The notes beneath the pieces are model-generated. The model had not been told where the DNA came from and did no database searches. It saw only the letters and a program-made list of their open reading frames with translations. DNA of 64,000 bases. It comes from Pseudomonas protegens. GTDB taxonomy: Bacteria; Pseudomonadota; Gammaproteobacteria; Pseudomonadales; Pseudomonadaceae. Shown piece after piece: positions 39,305 through 49,940 of the stretch. A program made the position numbers and the translations under genes. Location: NCBI RefSeq assembly GCF_003363755.1, contig NZ_CP031396.1, forward strand, positions 1,922,001-1,986,000, read 5' to 3'. Within the stretch, counting starts at the first letter, position 1. The number at the start of each line of letters is the position of its first letter.

Positions 39305-40362
39305 AAGGCTAGATCCTCAGGTGTGAATGTCATCTTGAATGAACGATAGGGAGCGAAGTCCTTCGGACTCAAACCCTGCATTTCTGTCAAACGCCCAATA
39401 TTCTTGACTGCCGCCACCGCCGAAGCGTCGAACGGACCATCACCACTGGACTTGATCACGCTAACCGTAGTCACCGTGCCATCAGGCAACATGCCGATCC
39501 GCAGTTCCACCGTCATGCCCTTGCGCGCCGAAGGAGGACGAGCCCAGCCTTCCGCTGCACGGATACGAATCAGGTCATCGAAACTGCCCGCGACACTGTC
39601 CCCCACCTCATCCGACTTCGTGGCTTCACGCTCCGGCGTATCGGATAGCAAGTCTGCCAGGGCCTGAGCCTTTTTCTCTTCGGCAGATTTGCGCGCTGCT
39701 TCCTGGGCCTTTTTCTTCGCGGCGTCGGCAGCAGCTTTTTTCTTCGCATCCTCAGCGATCTTTTTCTTCGCCTCGTCAGCTTCAGCTTTCTTCTTCGCGT
39801 CTTCCGCGGCTTTCTTCTTCGCGTCTTCGACGATTTTCTTCTTCGCTTCTTCAGCGGCCTTTTTCTTGGCCTCTTCTTCCGCGGCTTTCTTGGCTTCTTC
39901 TTCGGCTTTCTTCTTGGCTACATCAGCCAATTGCTTCTCTTCAGCCTTCTTGGCTTCCGCAGCTTTCTTGGCTTCATCAGCCTTCTTCGCCTCGTCAGCT
40001 TTCTTGGCTTCATCGGCCTTTTTCGCTTCCGCGGCCTTTTGAGCAGCCTCTTCTTTCTTTTGTTCCGCAGCCTTGATCTCTTCCTGCTCGACCTTCTTCT
40101 GCTCCAACTGCTCGGCTTCGGTCTGACGCGCGGCGGATTTCTTCGCCTCACCCGCAATTTTTTGATTGGTCTGGGTGGTCGCCGGGCTCTTGGATTTCAG
40201 CTGATACAGGGTCGCCTGGACGATCGGCTTGGCCGGGGGCAATTCCGGGGTCATGGCGAAGCTGACGAACAGCATGCCAAACACCAGCACGTGCAAGGCA
40301 ATTGCCCAGACACTAGGCCAGAAGTAGCTTTCCGAGGCGGACGGCTCTCGCTGTTGGTGCAT
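39301..40362 (-). CDS. tolA: Envelope-spanning protein TolA
   Basis: Inner-membrane anchored protein that couples TolQR to the outer membrane. One N-terminal helix ([17 protein letters not shown], about 19-35) is followed by a long Ala/Lys/Glu helix (about 55-235) built of many [13 protein letters not shown] repeats, then a globular C-terminal domain with [16 protein letters not shown]. It has 353 aa. The start overlaps the tolR stop (TGATG). Confidence 0.95.
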   Translation of the reverse strand: MHQQREPSASESYFWPSVWAIALHVLVFGMLFVSFAMTPELPPAKPIVQATLYQLKSKSPATTQTNQKIAGEAKKSAARQTEAEQLEQKKVEQEEIKAAEQKKEEAAQKAAEAKKADEAKKADEAKKADEAKKAAEAKKAEEKQLADVAKKKAEEEAKKAAEEEAKKKAAEEAKKKIVEDAKKKAAEDAKKKAEADEAKKKIAEDAKKKAAADAAKKKAQEAARKSAEEKKAQALADLLSDTPEREATKSDEVGDSVAGSFDDLIRIRAAEGWARPPSARKGMTVELRIGMLPDGTVTTVSVIKSSGDGPFDASAVAAVKNIGRLTEMQGLSPKDFAPYRSFKMTFTPEDLAL

Positions 40363-40814
40363 CAGGGCGCCTCGGTAATCAAGCCAACGTTACCGACTCC
40401 GGCTTTCTGCAGGCCGCCCATGGCACCCATCACGGCGCCGTAGTCGACGGATTTATCACCGCGAATGAACACCTGGGTGTGTTTGCCGCCTTCGTTGCCG
40501 GCACGGATGATCTTGGTCACCGCGTCGGTCATCTGCGGCAAGGTCATCGCCTTGTCCTGTTGCTTTTCGGTGTCGACTTCACTGCCAAGGTTCCAGTAGT
40601 AGGTCTTGTCAGCCTTGATCGAAATGGTCAGTACCTGGGTGTTGTTGTCCTGGGGCAAGGCTTCACTGGAAACCTTGGGCAGATCAACTTTCACGCCCTG
40701 GTTGAGCATCGGCGCGGTCACCATGAAGATAACCAGCAGTACCAACATCACGTCGATGTAGGGCACCACGTTCATCTCGGCAACCGGCTTGCGTTTGTGG
40801 CGAACTCGGGCCAT
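40362..40814 (-). CDS. tolR: Biopolymer transport protein TolR
   Basis: ExbD-like partner of TolQ in the proton-driven motor. It has 150 aa, an N-terminal cytoplasmic segment, and a single helix containing the proton-path aspartate in YIDVMLVLLVIFMVTAPML (Asp near residue 21), then a periplasmic domain. It starts 13 bp after tolQ. Confidence 0.96.
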   Translation of the reverse strand: MARVRHKRKPVAEMNVVPYIDVMLVLLVIFMVTAPMLNQGVKVDLPKVSSEALPQDNNTQVLTISIKADKTYYWNLGSEVDTEKQQDKAMTLPQMTDAVTKIIRAGNEGGKHTQVFIRGDKSVDYGAVMGAMGGLQKAGVGNVGLITEAP

Positions 40815-40827
40815 TGGGTTTACCTGC

Positions 40828-41523
40828 TCACTCTTCGCTGGTGTGCACTTTACGGTGCAGGATCGCCTGGAACTCGTCGGCGAAGGTGTAGTAGCGGCTG
40901 ATCAGCGTCTCGCCACGAGCGGCGAAACGGTTGTAGGCGATCACCGCCGGGATGGCCGCGAACAGGCCGATGGCCGTAGCGATCAGAGCTTCGGCGATAC
41001 CCGGGGCCACAGTGGCCAGGGTCGCTTGCTGTGCCTGAGCCAGGCCGCGGAAGGAGTTCATGATCCCCCAGACAGTACCGAACAGACCGATGTACGGGCT
41101 GACCGAACCGACGGTGGCGAGGAACGGCAGGCTCTGTTCGAGCTTTTCTTCTTCGCGGGAAATCGCTACACGCATGGCGCGGGCCACGCCTTCCATGACC
41201 GCTTCAGGATCGACGCCTGGTTGCTGGCGCAGACGGGAGAACTCCTTGAAACCGGCACGGAAGATCTGCTCTACGCCCGAATCCGGGTCAGGGTTGCTGC
41301 CCGCCTGACGGTACAGCTTGGACAGGTCGATACCGGACCAGAAGCGCTCTTCGAAGCTCTCCAGGGCACGTCGACCGGCGCGCAGCAGGTTGCTGCGCTG
41401 AAAGATCATGATCCATGAAGTCACCGATGCGGCAACCAGGGTCAGCATTACCAACTGCACTACAACGCTGGCATTGCTGACCAGGCTCCACATGGAGGAA
41501 TGGTCGACGACGTTAGCTTCCAC
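40828..41523 (-). CDS. tolQ: Tol-Pal motor protein TolQ
   Basis: MotA/ExbB-family proton channel component with three membrane helices and 231 aa. It has the conserved [18 protein letters not shown] segment near 145 and [21 protein letters not shown] near 180. The start is GTG ([10 protein letters not shown]), overlapping the ybgC stop by 11 bp. Confidence 0.96.
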   Translation of the reverse strand: MEANVVDHSSMWSLVSNASVVVQLVMLTLVAASVTSWIMIFQRSNLLRAGRRALESFEERFWSGIDLSKLYRQAGSNPDPDSGVEQIFRAGFKEFSRLRQQPGVDPEAVMEGVARAMRVAISREEEKLEQSLPFLATVGSVSPYIGLFGTVWGIMNSFRGLAQAQQATLATVAPGIAEALIATAIGLFAAIPAVIAYNRFAARGETLISRYYTFADEFQAILHRKVHTSEE

Positions 41524-41980
41524 GCTTTATCTCCTGCTCTGAGTGTGTACCCGCGCTGCTCTCGTCGGCAAAGGCCGTACGCAGAGCGTCTGGAATGGCG
41601 CGGGGTTTGAAAGTGTCGGCGCGCACACAGGCCACCAGGAACTGCCCCTCACAGAGCAGCGCATTATCCGTGGATCGCCTGACCTGCTGAGTGAAGCGCA
41701 GGCTGACCCGGTTCAATTCGGTGACTTGGGCACTGACCAGAAGCTCGTCGTCCAGTCGCGCCGGCGCGTGATAACGCGCTTCGCTGGAATGCACGACGAA
41801 TAACAGGTTCTCCCCTGCCAGCTGCGATTGGGCAAAGCCCAGGTGTCGTAGCCGCTCGGTTCGAGCCCGCTCCATAAACTTAAGGTAATTAACGTAATAC
41901 ACGATGCCGCCGGCATCGGTGTCCTCGTAATAAACGCGACAACGATGTGCGAACGGCTCAAGCCCGTTTTGCGCGCGCAT
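41513..41980 (-). CDS. ybgC: Acyl-CoA thioesterase YbgC
   Basis: Cytoplasmic hotdog-fold thioesterase, first gene of ybgC-tolQRAB-pal-cpoB. It has 155 aa with the 4HBT motif [17 protein letters not shown] (catalytic Asp near residue 23). Family members hydrolyse short acyl-CoAs and are linked to phospholipid metabolism near the Tol machine. The C-terminal tail [12 protein letters not shown] is within the overlap with tolQ. Confidence 0.93.
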   Translation of the reverse strand: MRAQNGLEPFAHRCRVYYEDTDAGGIVYYVNYLKFMERARTERLRHLGFAQSQLAGENLLFVVHSSEARYHAPARLDDELLVSAQVTELNRVSLRFTQQVRRSTDNALLCEGQFLVACVRADTFKPRAIPDALRTAFADESSAGTHSEQEIKRGS

Positions 41981-42118
41981 ACTCTAGTGCTTACTCCTCA
42001 GGTTGCCAATCCGGCCAGGCAACTGTTTTTTCATTCTTGAACGACTTTTCGTGAAGTTTTAACGACGCCAGTCCCTAGGACAGCACAAACCCCGAATAAA
42101 TCGACAAGGCGCGGGTTA

Positions 42119-43177
42119 CTAATCGTCCACGGCATCGAGGAATTCGTCTACCACGGGCATGTCCCCCATTCGTGACGGAATGTTTAGACCGAAGTGCAGG
42201 TACGCATGCCGGGTCACCACACGACCACGAGGGGTACGCATGATGTAGCCCTGCTGGATCAGGTACGGTTCCAGCACATCCTCGATGGTATGACGCTCTT
42301 CGCTGATGGCCGCAGCCAGGCTGTCGACCCCTACCGGGCCACCGTCGAACTTCTCGATCATGGTCAGCAGTAGACGCCGGTCCTGGTGGTCGAAGCCACG
42401 CTCATCAACGTCCAGCAGGTTCAGTGCCAGATCAGCGATCGGCTTGGTGATATGGCCCTTGGCTCGCACTTCGGCAAAATCCCGCACCCGGCGCAACAGC
42501 CGATTGGCGATCCGCGGAGTACCCCGGGCACGCCGAGCCACCTCGAAGGCGCCCTCCGGGTCCAACGGCAAGCCGAGAATGCCGGCGGAACGACTGACAA
42601 TGGTCGCCAGATCCGCCGTGCTGTAGAACTCCAGGCGCTGGACGATACCGAAACGATCGCGCAACGGGTTGGTCAGCATCCCCGCACGCGTGGTCGCCCC
42701 CACCAGAGTGAACGGCGGCAGGTCCAGTTTGATCGAGCGCGCCGCAGGGCCTTCGCCGATCATGATGTCGAGCTGGAAGTCCTCCATGGCCGGGTACAGC
42801 ACTTCCTCGACGATCGGCGACAGCCGATGAATCTCGTCGATAAACAGTACGTCATGGGGTTCAAGATTGGTCAGCAGCGCCGCCAGATCACCGGGGCGCT
42901 CCAGCACCGGGCCGGAAGTGCTCTTGATCGATACCCCCATTTCCTCGGCAATGATGTTGGCCAGGGTGGTCTTGCCCAGCCCCGGAGGGCCGAAGATCAA
43001 GGTGTGATCCAAAGACTCGTTGCGCCCGCGGGCCGCCTGGATGAACAGCTCCATCTGCTCGCGCACGCTAGGCTGGCCAATATAGTCGGCCAGACTGACT
43101 GGACGAATCGCCCGGTCCTGGATTTCCTCGCGCTCACGGGGGCCCGTGGCGGCGATCAGACGGTCAGCTTCAATCAC
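42119..43177 (-). CDS. ruvB: Holliday junction helicase RuvB
   Basis: Hexameric AAA+ motor of branch migration, 352 aa. Walker [12 protein letters not shown] is near 64, Walker B FIDEIHRL near 114, sensor GATTRAGML, and the C-terminal winged helix ends in [15 protein letters not shown]. The start codon is GTG at 43177, directly after the ruvA TAA. Confidence 0.97.
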   Translation of the reverse strand: MIEADRLIAATGPREREEIQDRAIRPVSLADYIGQPSVREQMELFIQAARGRNESLDHTLIFGPPGLGKTTLANIIAEEMGVSIKSTSGPVLERPGDLAALLTNLEPHDVLFIDEIHRLSPIVEEVLYPAMEDFQLDIMIGEGPAARSIKLDLPPFTLVGATTRAGMLTNPLRDRFGIVQRLEFYSTADLATIVSRSAGILGLPLDPEGAFEVARRARGTPRIANRLLRRVRDFAEVRAKGHITKPIADLALNLLDVDERGFDHQDRRLLLTMIEKFDGGPVGVDSLAAAISEERHTIEDVLEPYLIQQGYIMRTPRGRVVTRHAYLHFGLNIPSRMGDMPVVDEFLDAVDD

Positions 43178-43786
43178 TTAAATCATTCCCTTCAGGGCTC
43201 GGCGGATCATGTCTTCACTGCTCAAGCCTTTGTCTTTGATCGCGGAAACCGCCTTGCTGGCTTCCTGCGGCTTGTAACCCAGGGAGATCAGCGCACTGAC
43301 CGCATCCGACTCGGCGCTGGCCACCGGCACCGGCGCATCCGGCTGGTTCGGCACCAGGGCAAACATGCTCGGTACGGTTTCCCAGGCTTTGAAGCGGTCC
43401 TTGAGCTCTACCAGCAAGCGCTCGGCGGTTTTCTTGCCGACCCCGGGCACCTTGGTCAAGGCCGAGGTGTCCTGGGCCTGCACGCAACGCACCAGCTCAT
43501 CCACCTCAAGGCTGGACATCAAGGCCAGGGCCAGTTTCGGGCCCACACCGTTGAGACGGATCAACTCGCGGAAAAAGTCTCGCTCGCGCTTGCTGGCGAA
43601 GCCGTAGAGTAACTGCGCATCCTCGCGGACGACCAAATGGGTGTGCAAGGTCAGGGGTTCGCCGACCGACGGCAGGCGATACAGGGTGGTCATCGGCACT
43701 TCGACTTCATACCCCAGCCCATTTACATCAAGAATCAGGTGCGGCGGCTGTTTCTCAGCCAGAGTGCCGCGCAAGCGTCCAATCAC
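43178..43786 (-). CDS. ruvA: Holliday junction protein RuvA
   Basis: Tetrameric junction-binding protein that loads RuvB. Its 202 aa begin [23 protein letters not shown] from a GTG codon, with helix-hairpin-helix segments [13 protein letters not shown] and [17 protein letters not shown], and a C-terminal RuvB-binding domain after an acidic linker. It lies between ruvC and ruvB. Confidence 0.97.
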   Translation of the reverse strand: MIGRLRGTLAEKQPPHLILDVNGLGYEVEVPMTTLYRLPSVGEPLTLHTHLVVREDAQLLYGFASKRERDFFRELIRLNGVGPKLALALMSSLEVDELVRCVQAQDTSALTKVPGVGKKTAERLLVELKDRFKAWETVPSMFALVPNQPDAPVPVASAESDAVSALISLGYKPQEASKAVSAIKDKGLSSEDMIRRALKGMI

Positions 43787-43900
43787 GTTTCAGATCCTTA
43801 GGCGATGGCCAGCCCGCAGCTGGCGACTCACAGAGCAAGCGTGCGGGCCGGGGACTCGGCCGCGCAACGCTCCACTCCTAAAATGACTGCGCTGATGCTA

Positions 43901-44425
43901 TCAGAGACGCAAGCGACCGCCACGACTGCGTGCCGTTCCCAACCCATGAGGCAGCAGACTGGAACGGGTGTGGGCGTGACAGATGGCGATGGCCAGGGCG
44001 TCCGAGGCATCGATCTGCGGCTTGGTGGTCAATTTGAGCAGGTGCATGACCATCATTTGCACCTGTTCCTTATTGGCGCCGCCGGTACCGGCCACGGCCT
44101 GCTTGACCTGGGTGGCGGTGTACTCGGCAATCTCCAGTCCTTCTTCGGCGCCGGCGACAATCGCCGCGCCACGTGCCTGACCGAGCTTCAGCGCCGAGTC
44201 GGCATTGCGCGCCATGAACACCTTCTCGATCCCCATGGTCACCGGACCGTAGGTCTGGATGACCTCACGAACACCGCGATAGACGATCTGCAGCCGTTCG
44301 GGCAATTCGCCGGCGCCGGTACGGATGCAACCGGAGGCCACGTACACACAGCCGCGCCCCGTGTCTCGAACCACGCCATAGCCGGTAATGCGCGAACCGG
44401 GGTCGATGCCAAGAATAAGAGTCAT
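43901..44425 (-). CDS. ruvC: Holliday junction resolvase RuvC
   Basis: Dimeric endonuclease that cuts Holliday junctions. The start [19 protein letters not shown] at 44425 carries the first catalytic aspartate at residue 7; [21 protein letters not shown] carries the second acidic residue; and [14 protein letters not shown] the last pair. It has 174 aa, the usual length; an in-frame extension to 44512 is rejected. Confidence 0.97.
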   Translation of the reverse strand: MTLILGIDPGSRITGYGVVRDTGRGCVYVASGCIRTGAGELPERLQIVYRGVREVIQTYGPVTMGIEKVFMARNADSALKLGQARGAAIVAGAEEGLEIAEYTATQVKQAVAGTGGANKEQVQMMVMHLLKLTTKPQIDASDALAIAICHAHTRSSLLPHGLGTARSRGGRLRL

Positions 44426-44554
44426 AACGCCTGCTGCTTGAATAAAGAGGCTTGCCGGCCACGACCGGAACAGCGAAAAGGCAGAAGCCGGAGGCACCCC
44501 GCCGCGTAACACTCGCGGCTTCGCACATCCGGCCTCAAGGTTAGTGCAGTTGAA

Positions 44555-45301
44555 TCAGCCGAGCTGCTCGGCAACCGACTCAGGAATATCGGCGTTGGAA
44601 TAGACGTTCTGCACGTCATCCAGGTCTTCCAGCATGTCGATCAGCTTGAGAACCTTTTCCGCGCCTTCCAGATCCAGTTCGGCACTGGTGGTGGGCAGCA
44701 TGACGATTTCTGCGTCCGCAGCAGTGAAACCTGCCGCTTCCAGGGCATTGCGCACGCCATAGAAACCGGCGAACGAGGTGAACACGTCGATGGAACCGTC
44801 TTCGTTGGTGACCACGTCGTCGGCATCGGCTTCCATCGCTGCTTCCATCAGCGCGTCTTCATCGACACCTTCGGCGAAGGTGATCTGCCCCTTGCGCTCG
44901 AACAGATAGGCCACCGAACCGTCGGTGCCCAGATTGCCGCCGCATTTGCTGAAGGCATGACGAACAGCAGCCGCTGTACGGTTGCGGTTGTCGGTCATGC
45001 ATTCGACCATCACCGCCACGCCGTTGGGGCCGTAACCTTCATAAGTCAGCTCGACCACGTCGTCGCTGCCGGCAGCGCCGGTGCCACGGGCGATGGCACG
45101 ATCGATGATGTCGCGACTCATGTTGGCGCCCAGGGCCTTGTCCAGGGCCAGGCGCAGGCGTGGATTGGAGTTCGGATCGCCACCGCCCTGGCGGGCGGCA
45201 ACAGTCAGCTCACGAATCCACTTGGTGAAGATCTTGCCTCTCTTGGCATCCTGACGCTCTTTGCGGTGCTTGATGTTCGCCCACTTGGAATGACCTGCCA
45301 T
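44555..45301 (-). CDS. yebC: YebC/PmpR family protein
   Basis: A 248-aa TACO1/YebC family protein starting [18 protein letters not shown]. In P. aeruginosa the homologue PmpR was described as a transcriptional regulator of pqsR; related proteins help ribosomes through proline tracts. The usual acidic C-terminal domain with [12 protein letters not shown] is present. It has its own transcription unit, since a terminator lies between it and aspS. Confidence 0.95.
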   Translation of the reverse strand: MAGHSKWANIKHRKERQDAKRGKIFTKWIRELTVAARQGGGDPNSNPRLRLALDKALGANMSRDIIDRAIARGTGAAGSDDVVELTYEGYGPNGVAVMVECMTDNRNRTAAAVRHAFSKCGGNLGTDGSVAYLFERKGQITFAEGVDEDALMEAAMEADADDVVTNEDGSIDVFTSFAGFYGVRNALEAAGFTAADAEIVMLPTTSAELDLEGAEKVLKLIDMLEDLDDVQNVYSNADIPESVAEQLG

Positions 45302-45375
45302 AACTTGCTCCAAATTCTCTTTGAAACATCGCCCGTGCCACTTGGCGGGTACGGGCAACAAAAACTCGACCCATA

Positions 45376-45399
45376 GAAAAAGCGCACCCGAAGGTGCGC
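45376..45399 (-). terminator. Terminator of aspS
   Basis: On the minus strand GCGCACC, loop TTCG, GGTGCGC, then TTTTTC, 15 bp after the aspS stop. Confidence 0.92.
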
Positions 45400-45413
45400 C
45401 TTATCGGGCCGGC

Positions 45414-47189
45414 TTATTCAGCCTTAGGCTGTTCACGCAGACGGATGTGCAGCTCGCGCAGAGCCTTGGCATCCACCAGACCCGGTGCCTGAGTCATGAC
45501 GCAGGCCGCGCTCTGGGTTTTCGGGAAGGCGATCACTTCACGGATCGACTGGGCGCCGGTCATCAGCATCACCAGACGGTCCAGACCGAAGGCCAGGCCA
45601 CCGTGCGGCGGCGCGCCGTATTTGAGGGCGTCCAGCAGGAAGCCGAACTTCTCTTCCTGCTCGGCTTCGCTGATACCCAGCAGGCGGAACACCGCTTGCT
45701 GCATTTCCTTGCGGTGGATACGGATCGAACCGCCACCCAGCTCGGTGCCGTTCAGAACCATGTCGTAAGCGCGCGACAGAGCGGTAGCCGGGTTGGCCTC
45801 CAGCTCTTCAGGCGAGCATTTCGGTGCGGTGAACGGGTGGTGCAAGGCGGTGAAGCTACCGTCGTCGTTCTCTTCGAACATCGGGAAGTCGACTACCCAC
45901 ATCGGAGCCCATTCGCAGGTCAGCAGGTTCAGGTCGTGACCGAGCTTGATGCGCAGGGCGCCCAGGGCTTCGCTGACGATCTTGGCCTTGTCGGCACCAA
46001 AGAACACGATATCGCCGTCGACCGCACCCACGCGATCCAGGATCACGTTCAGGTTGGCTTCCGGAATGTTTTTCACGATCGGCGATTGCAGGCCTTCAAC
46101 ACCCTTGGCGCGCTCGTTGACCTTGATGTACGCCAGGCCCTTGGCACCGTAGATGCCGACAAACTTGGTGTAATCATCGATCTGCTTGCGCGGCATGCTC
46201 GCCCCGCCAGGAACGCGCAGGGCGGCGATACGGCATTTCGGATCGTTGGCCGGGCCGCTGAAGACCTTGAATTCCACTTCCTTGAGCTGGTCGGCAACGT
46301 CCACCAGTTCCAGCGGGTTGCGCAGGTCCGGCTTGTCGGAACCGTAGCGACGCATGGCTTCTTCAAAGGTCATGTGCGGGAATTCGCCGAACTCCAGACC
46401 CAGCACTTCCTTGAACAGGTTGCGGATCATGCCTTCGGTCAGGCCCATGATGTCTTTTTCGTCGAGGAAGCTGGTCTCGATGTCGATCTGAGTGAACTCA
46501 GGCTGACGGTCGGCACGCAGGTCTTCGTCACGGAAGCACTTGGCGATCTGGTAGTAGCGGTCGAAGCCAGCCACCATCAGCAGTTGCTTGAACAGCTGTG
46601 GCGATTGCGGCAAGGCGAAGAAGCTGCCGGCATGGGTACGGCTCGGCACCAGATAGTCGCGGGCGCCTTCCGGAGTGGCGCGAGTCAGGATCGGGGTTTC
46701 CACGTCGAGGAAACCGTTCTCGTCCAGGTAGCGACGGATGCTGGTGGTCATGCGCGAACGCAGACGCAGCTTCTCGGCCATTTCCGGACGGCGCAGGTCG
46801 ATAAAGCGATAGCGCAGACGGGTTTCTTCACCCACGTCGGAGTATTCGTTGAGCGGGAACGGCGGGGTTTCCGCTTCGTTCAGCACTTCCAGCTCGTAGC
46901 CCAGGACTTCGATCATGCCCGAAGCCATGTTGGCGTTGCCGGCACCGGCCGGGCGCAGACGCACCTTGCCGGTGATCTTGACTACGTATTCACTGCGCAC
47001 GCGGTCGGCGGCGGCGAAGGTTTCAGCGCGGTCCGGGTCGAACACCACCTGGGCCAGACCTTCACGATCACGGATATCGAGGAAAATCACTCCGCCATGG
47101 TCACGGCGACGGTGGACCCATCCGCAAAGGGTTACTTCCTGACCTTCCAGGCTTTCGTTCAGTTGGCCGCAATAATGGCTGCGCATCAT
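45414..47189 (-). CDS. aspS: Aspartyl-tRNA synthetase
   Basis: Class II synthetase charging tRNA-Asp; in P. aeruginosa it is nondiscriminating and also charges tRNA-Asn. The start [17 protein letters not shown] at 47189 gives 591 aa. It has an N-terminal OB fold, motif 2 ([18 protein letters not shown]), a GAD insertion, and motif 3 ([13 protein letters not shown]). An in-frame extension to 47240 is not family-like. Confidence 0.97.
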   Translation of the reverse strand: MMRSHYCGQLNESLEGQEVTLCGWVHRRRDHGGVIFLDIRDREGLAQVVFDPDRAETFAAADRVRSEYVVKITGKVRLRPAGAGNANMASGMIEVLGYELEVLNEAETPPFPLNEYSDVGEETRLRYRFIDLRRPEMAEKLRLRSRMTTSIRRYLDENGFLDVETPILTRATPEGARDYLVPSRTHAGSFFALPQSPQLFKQLLMVAGFDRYYQIAKCFRDEDLRADRQPEFTQIDIETSFLDEKDIMGLTEGMIRNLFKEVLGLEFGEFPHMTFEEAMRRYGSDKPDLRNPLELVDVADQLKEVEFKVFSGPANDPKCRIAALRVPGGASMPRKQIDDYTKFVGIYGAKGLAYIKVNERAKGVEGLQSPIVKNIPEANLNVILDRVGAVDGDIVFFGADKAKIVSEALGALRIKLGHDLNLLTCEWAPMWVVDFPMFEENDDGSFTALHHPFTAPKCSPEELEANPATALSRAYDMVLNGTELGGGSIRIHRKEMQQAVFRLLGISEAEQEEKFGFLLDALKYGAPPHGGLAFGLDRLVMLMTGAQSIREVIAFPKTQSAACVMTQAPGLVDAKALRELHIRLREQPKAE

Positions 47190-47284
47190 GGTAGTGGTTT
47201 CACTTCTCGTAATTCGAAATTCGATGGAGGCCTTGCGCACCTCAAGGTGCCGGATAGTGCAAGAACTCGCGCGTGTCGTTCAAC

Positions 47285-47506
47285 TTAGTCAGCTTTGTCG
47301 CCACCGGCCAGATTCTTCTTGGAGCCGGTCTTGAAGTCGGTTTCATACCAGCCGGTACCGCTGAGGCGGAAACCAGGCATGGACAGCATCTTTTTCAGCT
47401 CAGGCGCCTGGCAGGCAGGGCAGTCGACCAGCGGCGCGGCGCTGATCTTTTGAATGGCTTCCAACTGATGACCACAGGAAGCGCATTGGTAGTCGTACAT
47501 GGGCAT
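47285..47506 (-). CDS. FmdB-family zinc ribbon protein
   Basis: A 73-aa protein starting MPMYDYQCASCGHQLE, with two CxxC pairs (CASC near 7 and CPAC near 28) forming a zinc ribbon. Its role is unclear; FmdB was once proposed as a regulator. It lies 95 bp upstream of aspS on the same strand, as in other Pseudomonas. A shorter start at the second Met is possible. Confidence 0.88.
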   Translation of the reverse strand: MPMYDYQCASCGHQLEAIQKISAAPLVDCPACQAPELKKMLSMPGFRLSGTGWYETDFKTGSKKNLAGGDKAD

Positions 47507-47656
47507 GGGGGGCGTCTCGGCGATCCAGATTACTGCTTGAACTACAGCCAGAGCCCACGCCAAAGCTCGGGCTACTTAGCAAAGAGCGGGATTATATCCA
47601 TTAAATCGGCCCTGTGCAGCCGTATGACCATATAGATAGCGGACGCTGTGAAAAGG

Positions 47657-47685
47657 CGCGAATGACGCCCGGGGCGCCATTCGCG
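47657..47685 (-). terminator. Probable terminator of the dps gene
   Basis: CGCGAATGACGCC and GGCGCCATTCGCG form an almost perfect stem just after the dps stop; only CTTTT follows on the minus strand, so strength is uncertain. Confidence 0.6.
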
Positions 47686-47694
47686 ATTACAGGC

Positions 47695-48168
47695 TTAACG
47701 ATTTTCCAGCAGAGAACGCAGCATCCATGCGGTTTTTTCATGCACCTGCATACGTTGGGTCAGCAGATCCGCTGTCGGTTCATCGCTGACCTTGTCCAGC
47801 AACGGAAAGATGCCGCGGGCGGTGCGGGTTACCGCTTCCTGACCGGCCACCAGCTGCTTGATCATTTCTTCAGCCGCCGGCACGCCCTCCTCCTCCTTGA
47901 TCGAGGACAGTCGGGCATAAATGGAATAGGCACCCGGAGCCGGGAAGCCCAAGGCACGGATACGTTCGGCAATCAGGTCGACGGCCAGGGCCAGTTCGTT
48001 GTATTGCTCCTCGAACATCAGGTGCAGAGTACGAAACTGTGGACCGGTGACGTTCCAATGGAAGTTATGGGTTTTCAGGTACAACACGTAGGTATCCGAA
48101 AGCAGACGGGAAAGGCCGTCGACGATGGATTTACGATCTTCTTCGCTGATACCGATATCAATTGCCAT
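47695..48168 (-). CDS. dps: Dps-like ferritin
   Basis: A DNA-binding/iron-storage mini-ferritin that forms dodecamers and protects from peroxide. The start [15 protein letters not shown] at 48168 gives 157 aa. It has the ferroxidase motif [16 protein letters not shown] near 35 with FEEQYNEL, and a later [28 protein letters not shown] upstream serves as ribosome site. It is divergent from the membrane cold-shock gene. Confidence 0.92.
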   Translation of the reverse strand: MAIDIGISEEDRKSIVDGLSRLLSDTYVLYLKTHNFHWNVTGPQFRTLHLMFEEQYNELALAVDLIAERIRALGFPAPGAYSIYARLSSIKEEEGVPAAEEMIKQLVAGQEAVTRTARGIFPLLDKVSDEPTADLLTQRMQVHEKTAWMLRSLLENR

Positions 48169-48632
48169 GTTTCTCTCCGTTAACGGGATGGATTCACCCA
48201 ATCAGCTGCCGGACCACTCTAGCAAGAGTACTGCTCGCTCGCCGACCAGGATCGTCGATCAGCCTGCGGTGGATTGTCTCGCGGCCCAGCCAAGGCGTTT
48301 AAGCCTTGAGTTCGAGCCGATTTCGACAGCAGGGAAAAACCGACGTTCCTTGGAAAACCCTCTGCCATCCGTCTAGAACAGGCCTTTGCCCAATACTGCG
48401 AACCCACCGCCTGAGCCACGGCATTTGCGCCCCCCGCCAACGTGCCGCTGCTGATTTGAGAAGGCCTGGGCTTTGCTGTTAAATAGAGCCCGTGTCGCTG
48501 TTGCCTATTTCTTCGGCCAGCGCGCATAGGCTGACACCGCGTACGTAACCACCGCCTCACCTATTTGTTCAGAAGCGAACCGTGCGTAATCAGCTCTTCC
48601 TTGTGCTTCCTTCTTAACGTGAGTTAATCAAA
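48169..48632. other. 464-bp divergent spacer between dps and the membrane cold-shock gene
   Basis: It should hold both promoters. I found no convincing ORF, OxyR box or hairpin; a TTAAG/CTTAA-flanked GCC region near 48295 is the only local symmetry and is weak. Confidence 0.35.
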
Positions 48633-49238
48633 ATGTTGAAAATAGTCCACCTGCTGACAGGCATTGCAGCTCTGCTGCTGTCCTTGATTCCGAGCCTTAG
48701 ATCCGACGCAATTCCCTACCTGCAACAACCCGATGCTATTTACCTGGCCCTTTTCGGCCTGCTCAACCTGATCCTCGCTCCAGTTATCCCTTACTGGAAC
48801 AAAGGCTCGCGCCATCATCTGCAGAACCTGGTCAGTGCCCTGCTGGTGCTGGTTGTGGTCCTGCAAACCCTCACCCTGCTGGCACCCATGCCTGTCATTG
48901 GCGGCCAACCGGCAGTCCTGGCCAGTTTGTTGATCGCTGTGCTCGCCGTGGCCCTGCATCTGGCCATCAGCTTTTACAAGTCCTCACCGGCGGCCTCCAC
49001 TGCGCCTACTTACGACATGAGCAATCGCGATACCGGCACCGTGAAGTGGTTCAACACCTCCAAGGGTTTCGGCTTTATCTCCCGGGACTCCGGGGACGAT
49101 ATCTTCGTGCACTTTCGCGCCATTCGCGGAGAAGGCCACCGTGTCCTGGTAGAAGGCCAGCGCGTAGAGTTTTCGGTGATGAACCGCGACAAGGGCCTGC
49201 AAGCCGAAGATGTCATCGCCGCATTGCCACGCCGCTGA
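48633..49238 (+). CDS. Membrane-anchored cold-shock domain protein
   Basis: A 201-aa fusion. Residues 1-115 are a hydrophobic domain with about four helices ([66 protein letters not shown]). Residues 130-201 are a complete cold-shock domain with RNP1 KGFGFISRD and RNP2 IFVHFRAI. The nucleic-acid-binding domain should be cytoplasmic. A similar gene occupies this place in P. aeruginosa; the role is unknown. It ends in a strong shared terminator. Confidence 0.88.
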   Translation: MLKIVHLLTGIAALLLSLIPSLRSDAIPYLQQPDAIYLALFGLLNLILAPVIPYWNKGSRHHLQNLVSALLVLVVVLQTLTLLAPMPVIGGQPAVLASLLIAVLAVALHLAISFYKSSPAASTAPTYDMSNRDTGTVKWFNTSKGFGFISRDSGDDIFVHFRAIRGEGHRVLVEGQRVEFSVMNRDKGLQAEDVIAALPRR

Positions 49239-49250
49239 TCCACGCCCACA

Positions 49251-49279
49251 AAAAAACCGCGCCAAGGCGCGGTTTTTTT
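49251..49279. terminator. Bidirectional terminator, cold-shock gene and slyX
   Basis: AAAAAA-CCGCGCC-AA-GGCGCGG-TTTTTTT, a compact 7-bp stem with A and T tracts on both sides. Confidence 0.93.
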
Positions 49280-49304
49280 ATGCATCAAAGACACCTGCTC
49301 TCCC

Positions 49305-49511
49305 TCAATAATGTGGCGGCGGCGCCTCCTCCTCGAAAGATTCGAACTGCCCGACCATTTCTTCCTGACGCTTGAGCAAGGCACTCATCTGCAACTGCAG
49401 GCGTTCCACAACCTTCTGTTGCGATACCAGCACATCGTTCAAGGCTTGAATGGTGTCATCCTGGAACGCCAGACGGCTCTCCAGATCGGTTACACGTTCT
49501 TCCAGGCTCAT
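49305..49511 (-). CDS. slyX: SlyX family protein
   Basis: A 68-aa coiled-coil protein: [20 protein letters not shown] followed by a helix to about residue 50 and the C-terminal PPHY typical of SlyX. Function unknown. It starts 3 bp after the HIT gene stop. Confidence 0.92.
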   Translation of the reverse strand: MSLEERVTDLESRLAFQDDTIQALNDVLVSQQKVVERLQLQMSALLKRQEEMVGQFESFEEEAPPPHY

Positions 49512-49514
49512 AGC

Positions 49515-49940
49515 TCAGTCCTCCAGAAACTGGAAATCATCGGCCAACACCACCCGCAACCGATCACGGATCGCCTCAACCTGCTGCGCACTATACGGCT
49601 TGGCCGGATGCTTGCCCCAAACCGGCGCGGGCCAGGCGGCATCATCACGCTTACGCACGATCACATGCATATGCAACTGGCTGACCACATTACCCAGGGT
49701 CGCCACATTCATCTTGTCGGCGTCGAAGGAGTCCTTGAGGACTTCAGCCAGAGCCGTGGTTTCCCGCCACAGTTGCTGCTGGTCGGTGACATCCAGCTGA
49801 AACAACTCACTGATATCTTCCCGACGTGGTACCAGGATGAACCAGGGATAGTTTGCATCATTGGACAGCAACAACCGGCAGAGGGGGAAATCCCCGATGG
49901 GCAATGTGTCTTGTTGCAGCCGTGAATCTAAAGTGAACAC
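49515..49940 (-). CDS. HIT family protein
   Basis: A 141-aa nucleotide hydrolase/transferase of the histidine triad fold. The triad reads QLHMHVIVR (near 88-96), a variant of HxHxHxx in which the first histidine is Gln. It forms an operon with slyX. Substrate unknown. Confidence 0.88.
   Translation of the reverse strand: MFTLDSRLQQDTLPIGDFPLCRLLLSNDANYPWFILVPRREDISELFQLDVTDQQQLWRETTALAEVLKDSFDADKMNVATLGNVVSQLHMHVIVRKRDDAAWPAPVWGKHPAKPYSAQQVEAIRDRLRVVLADDFQFLED

Noticed and set aside
39650..40150. Tandem DNA repeats resembling a minisatellite or CRISPR
   Set aside because: They are the repeated Ala/Lys/Glu codons of the TolA helix, with irregular units and no spacers.
45321..47288. 655-aa plus-strand frame opposite aspS
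   Set aside because: Shadow of aspS; no recognisable domain.
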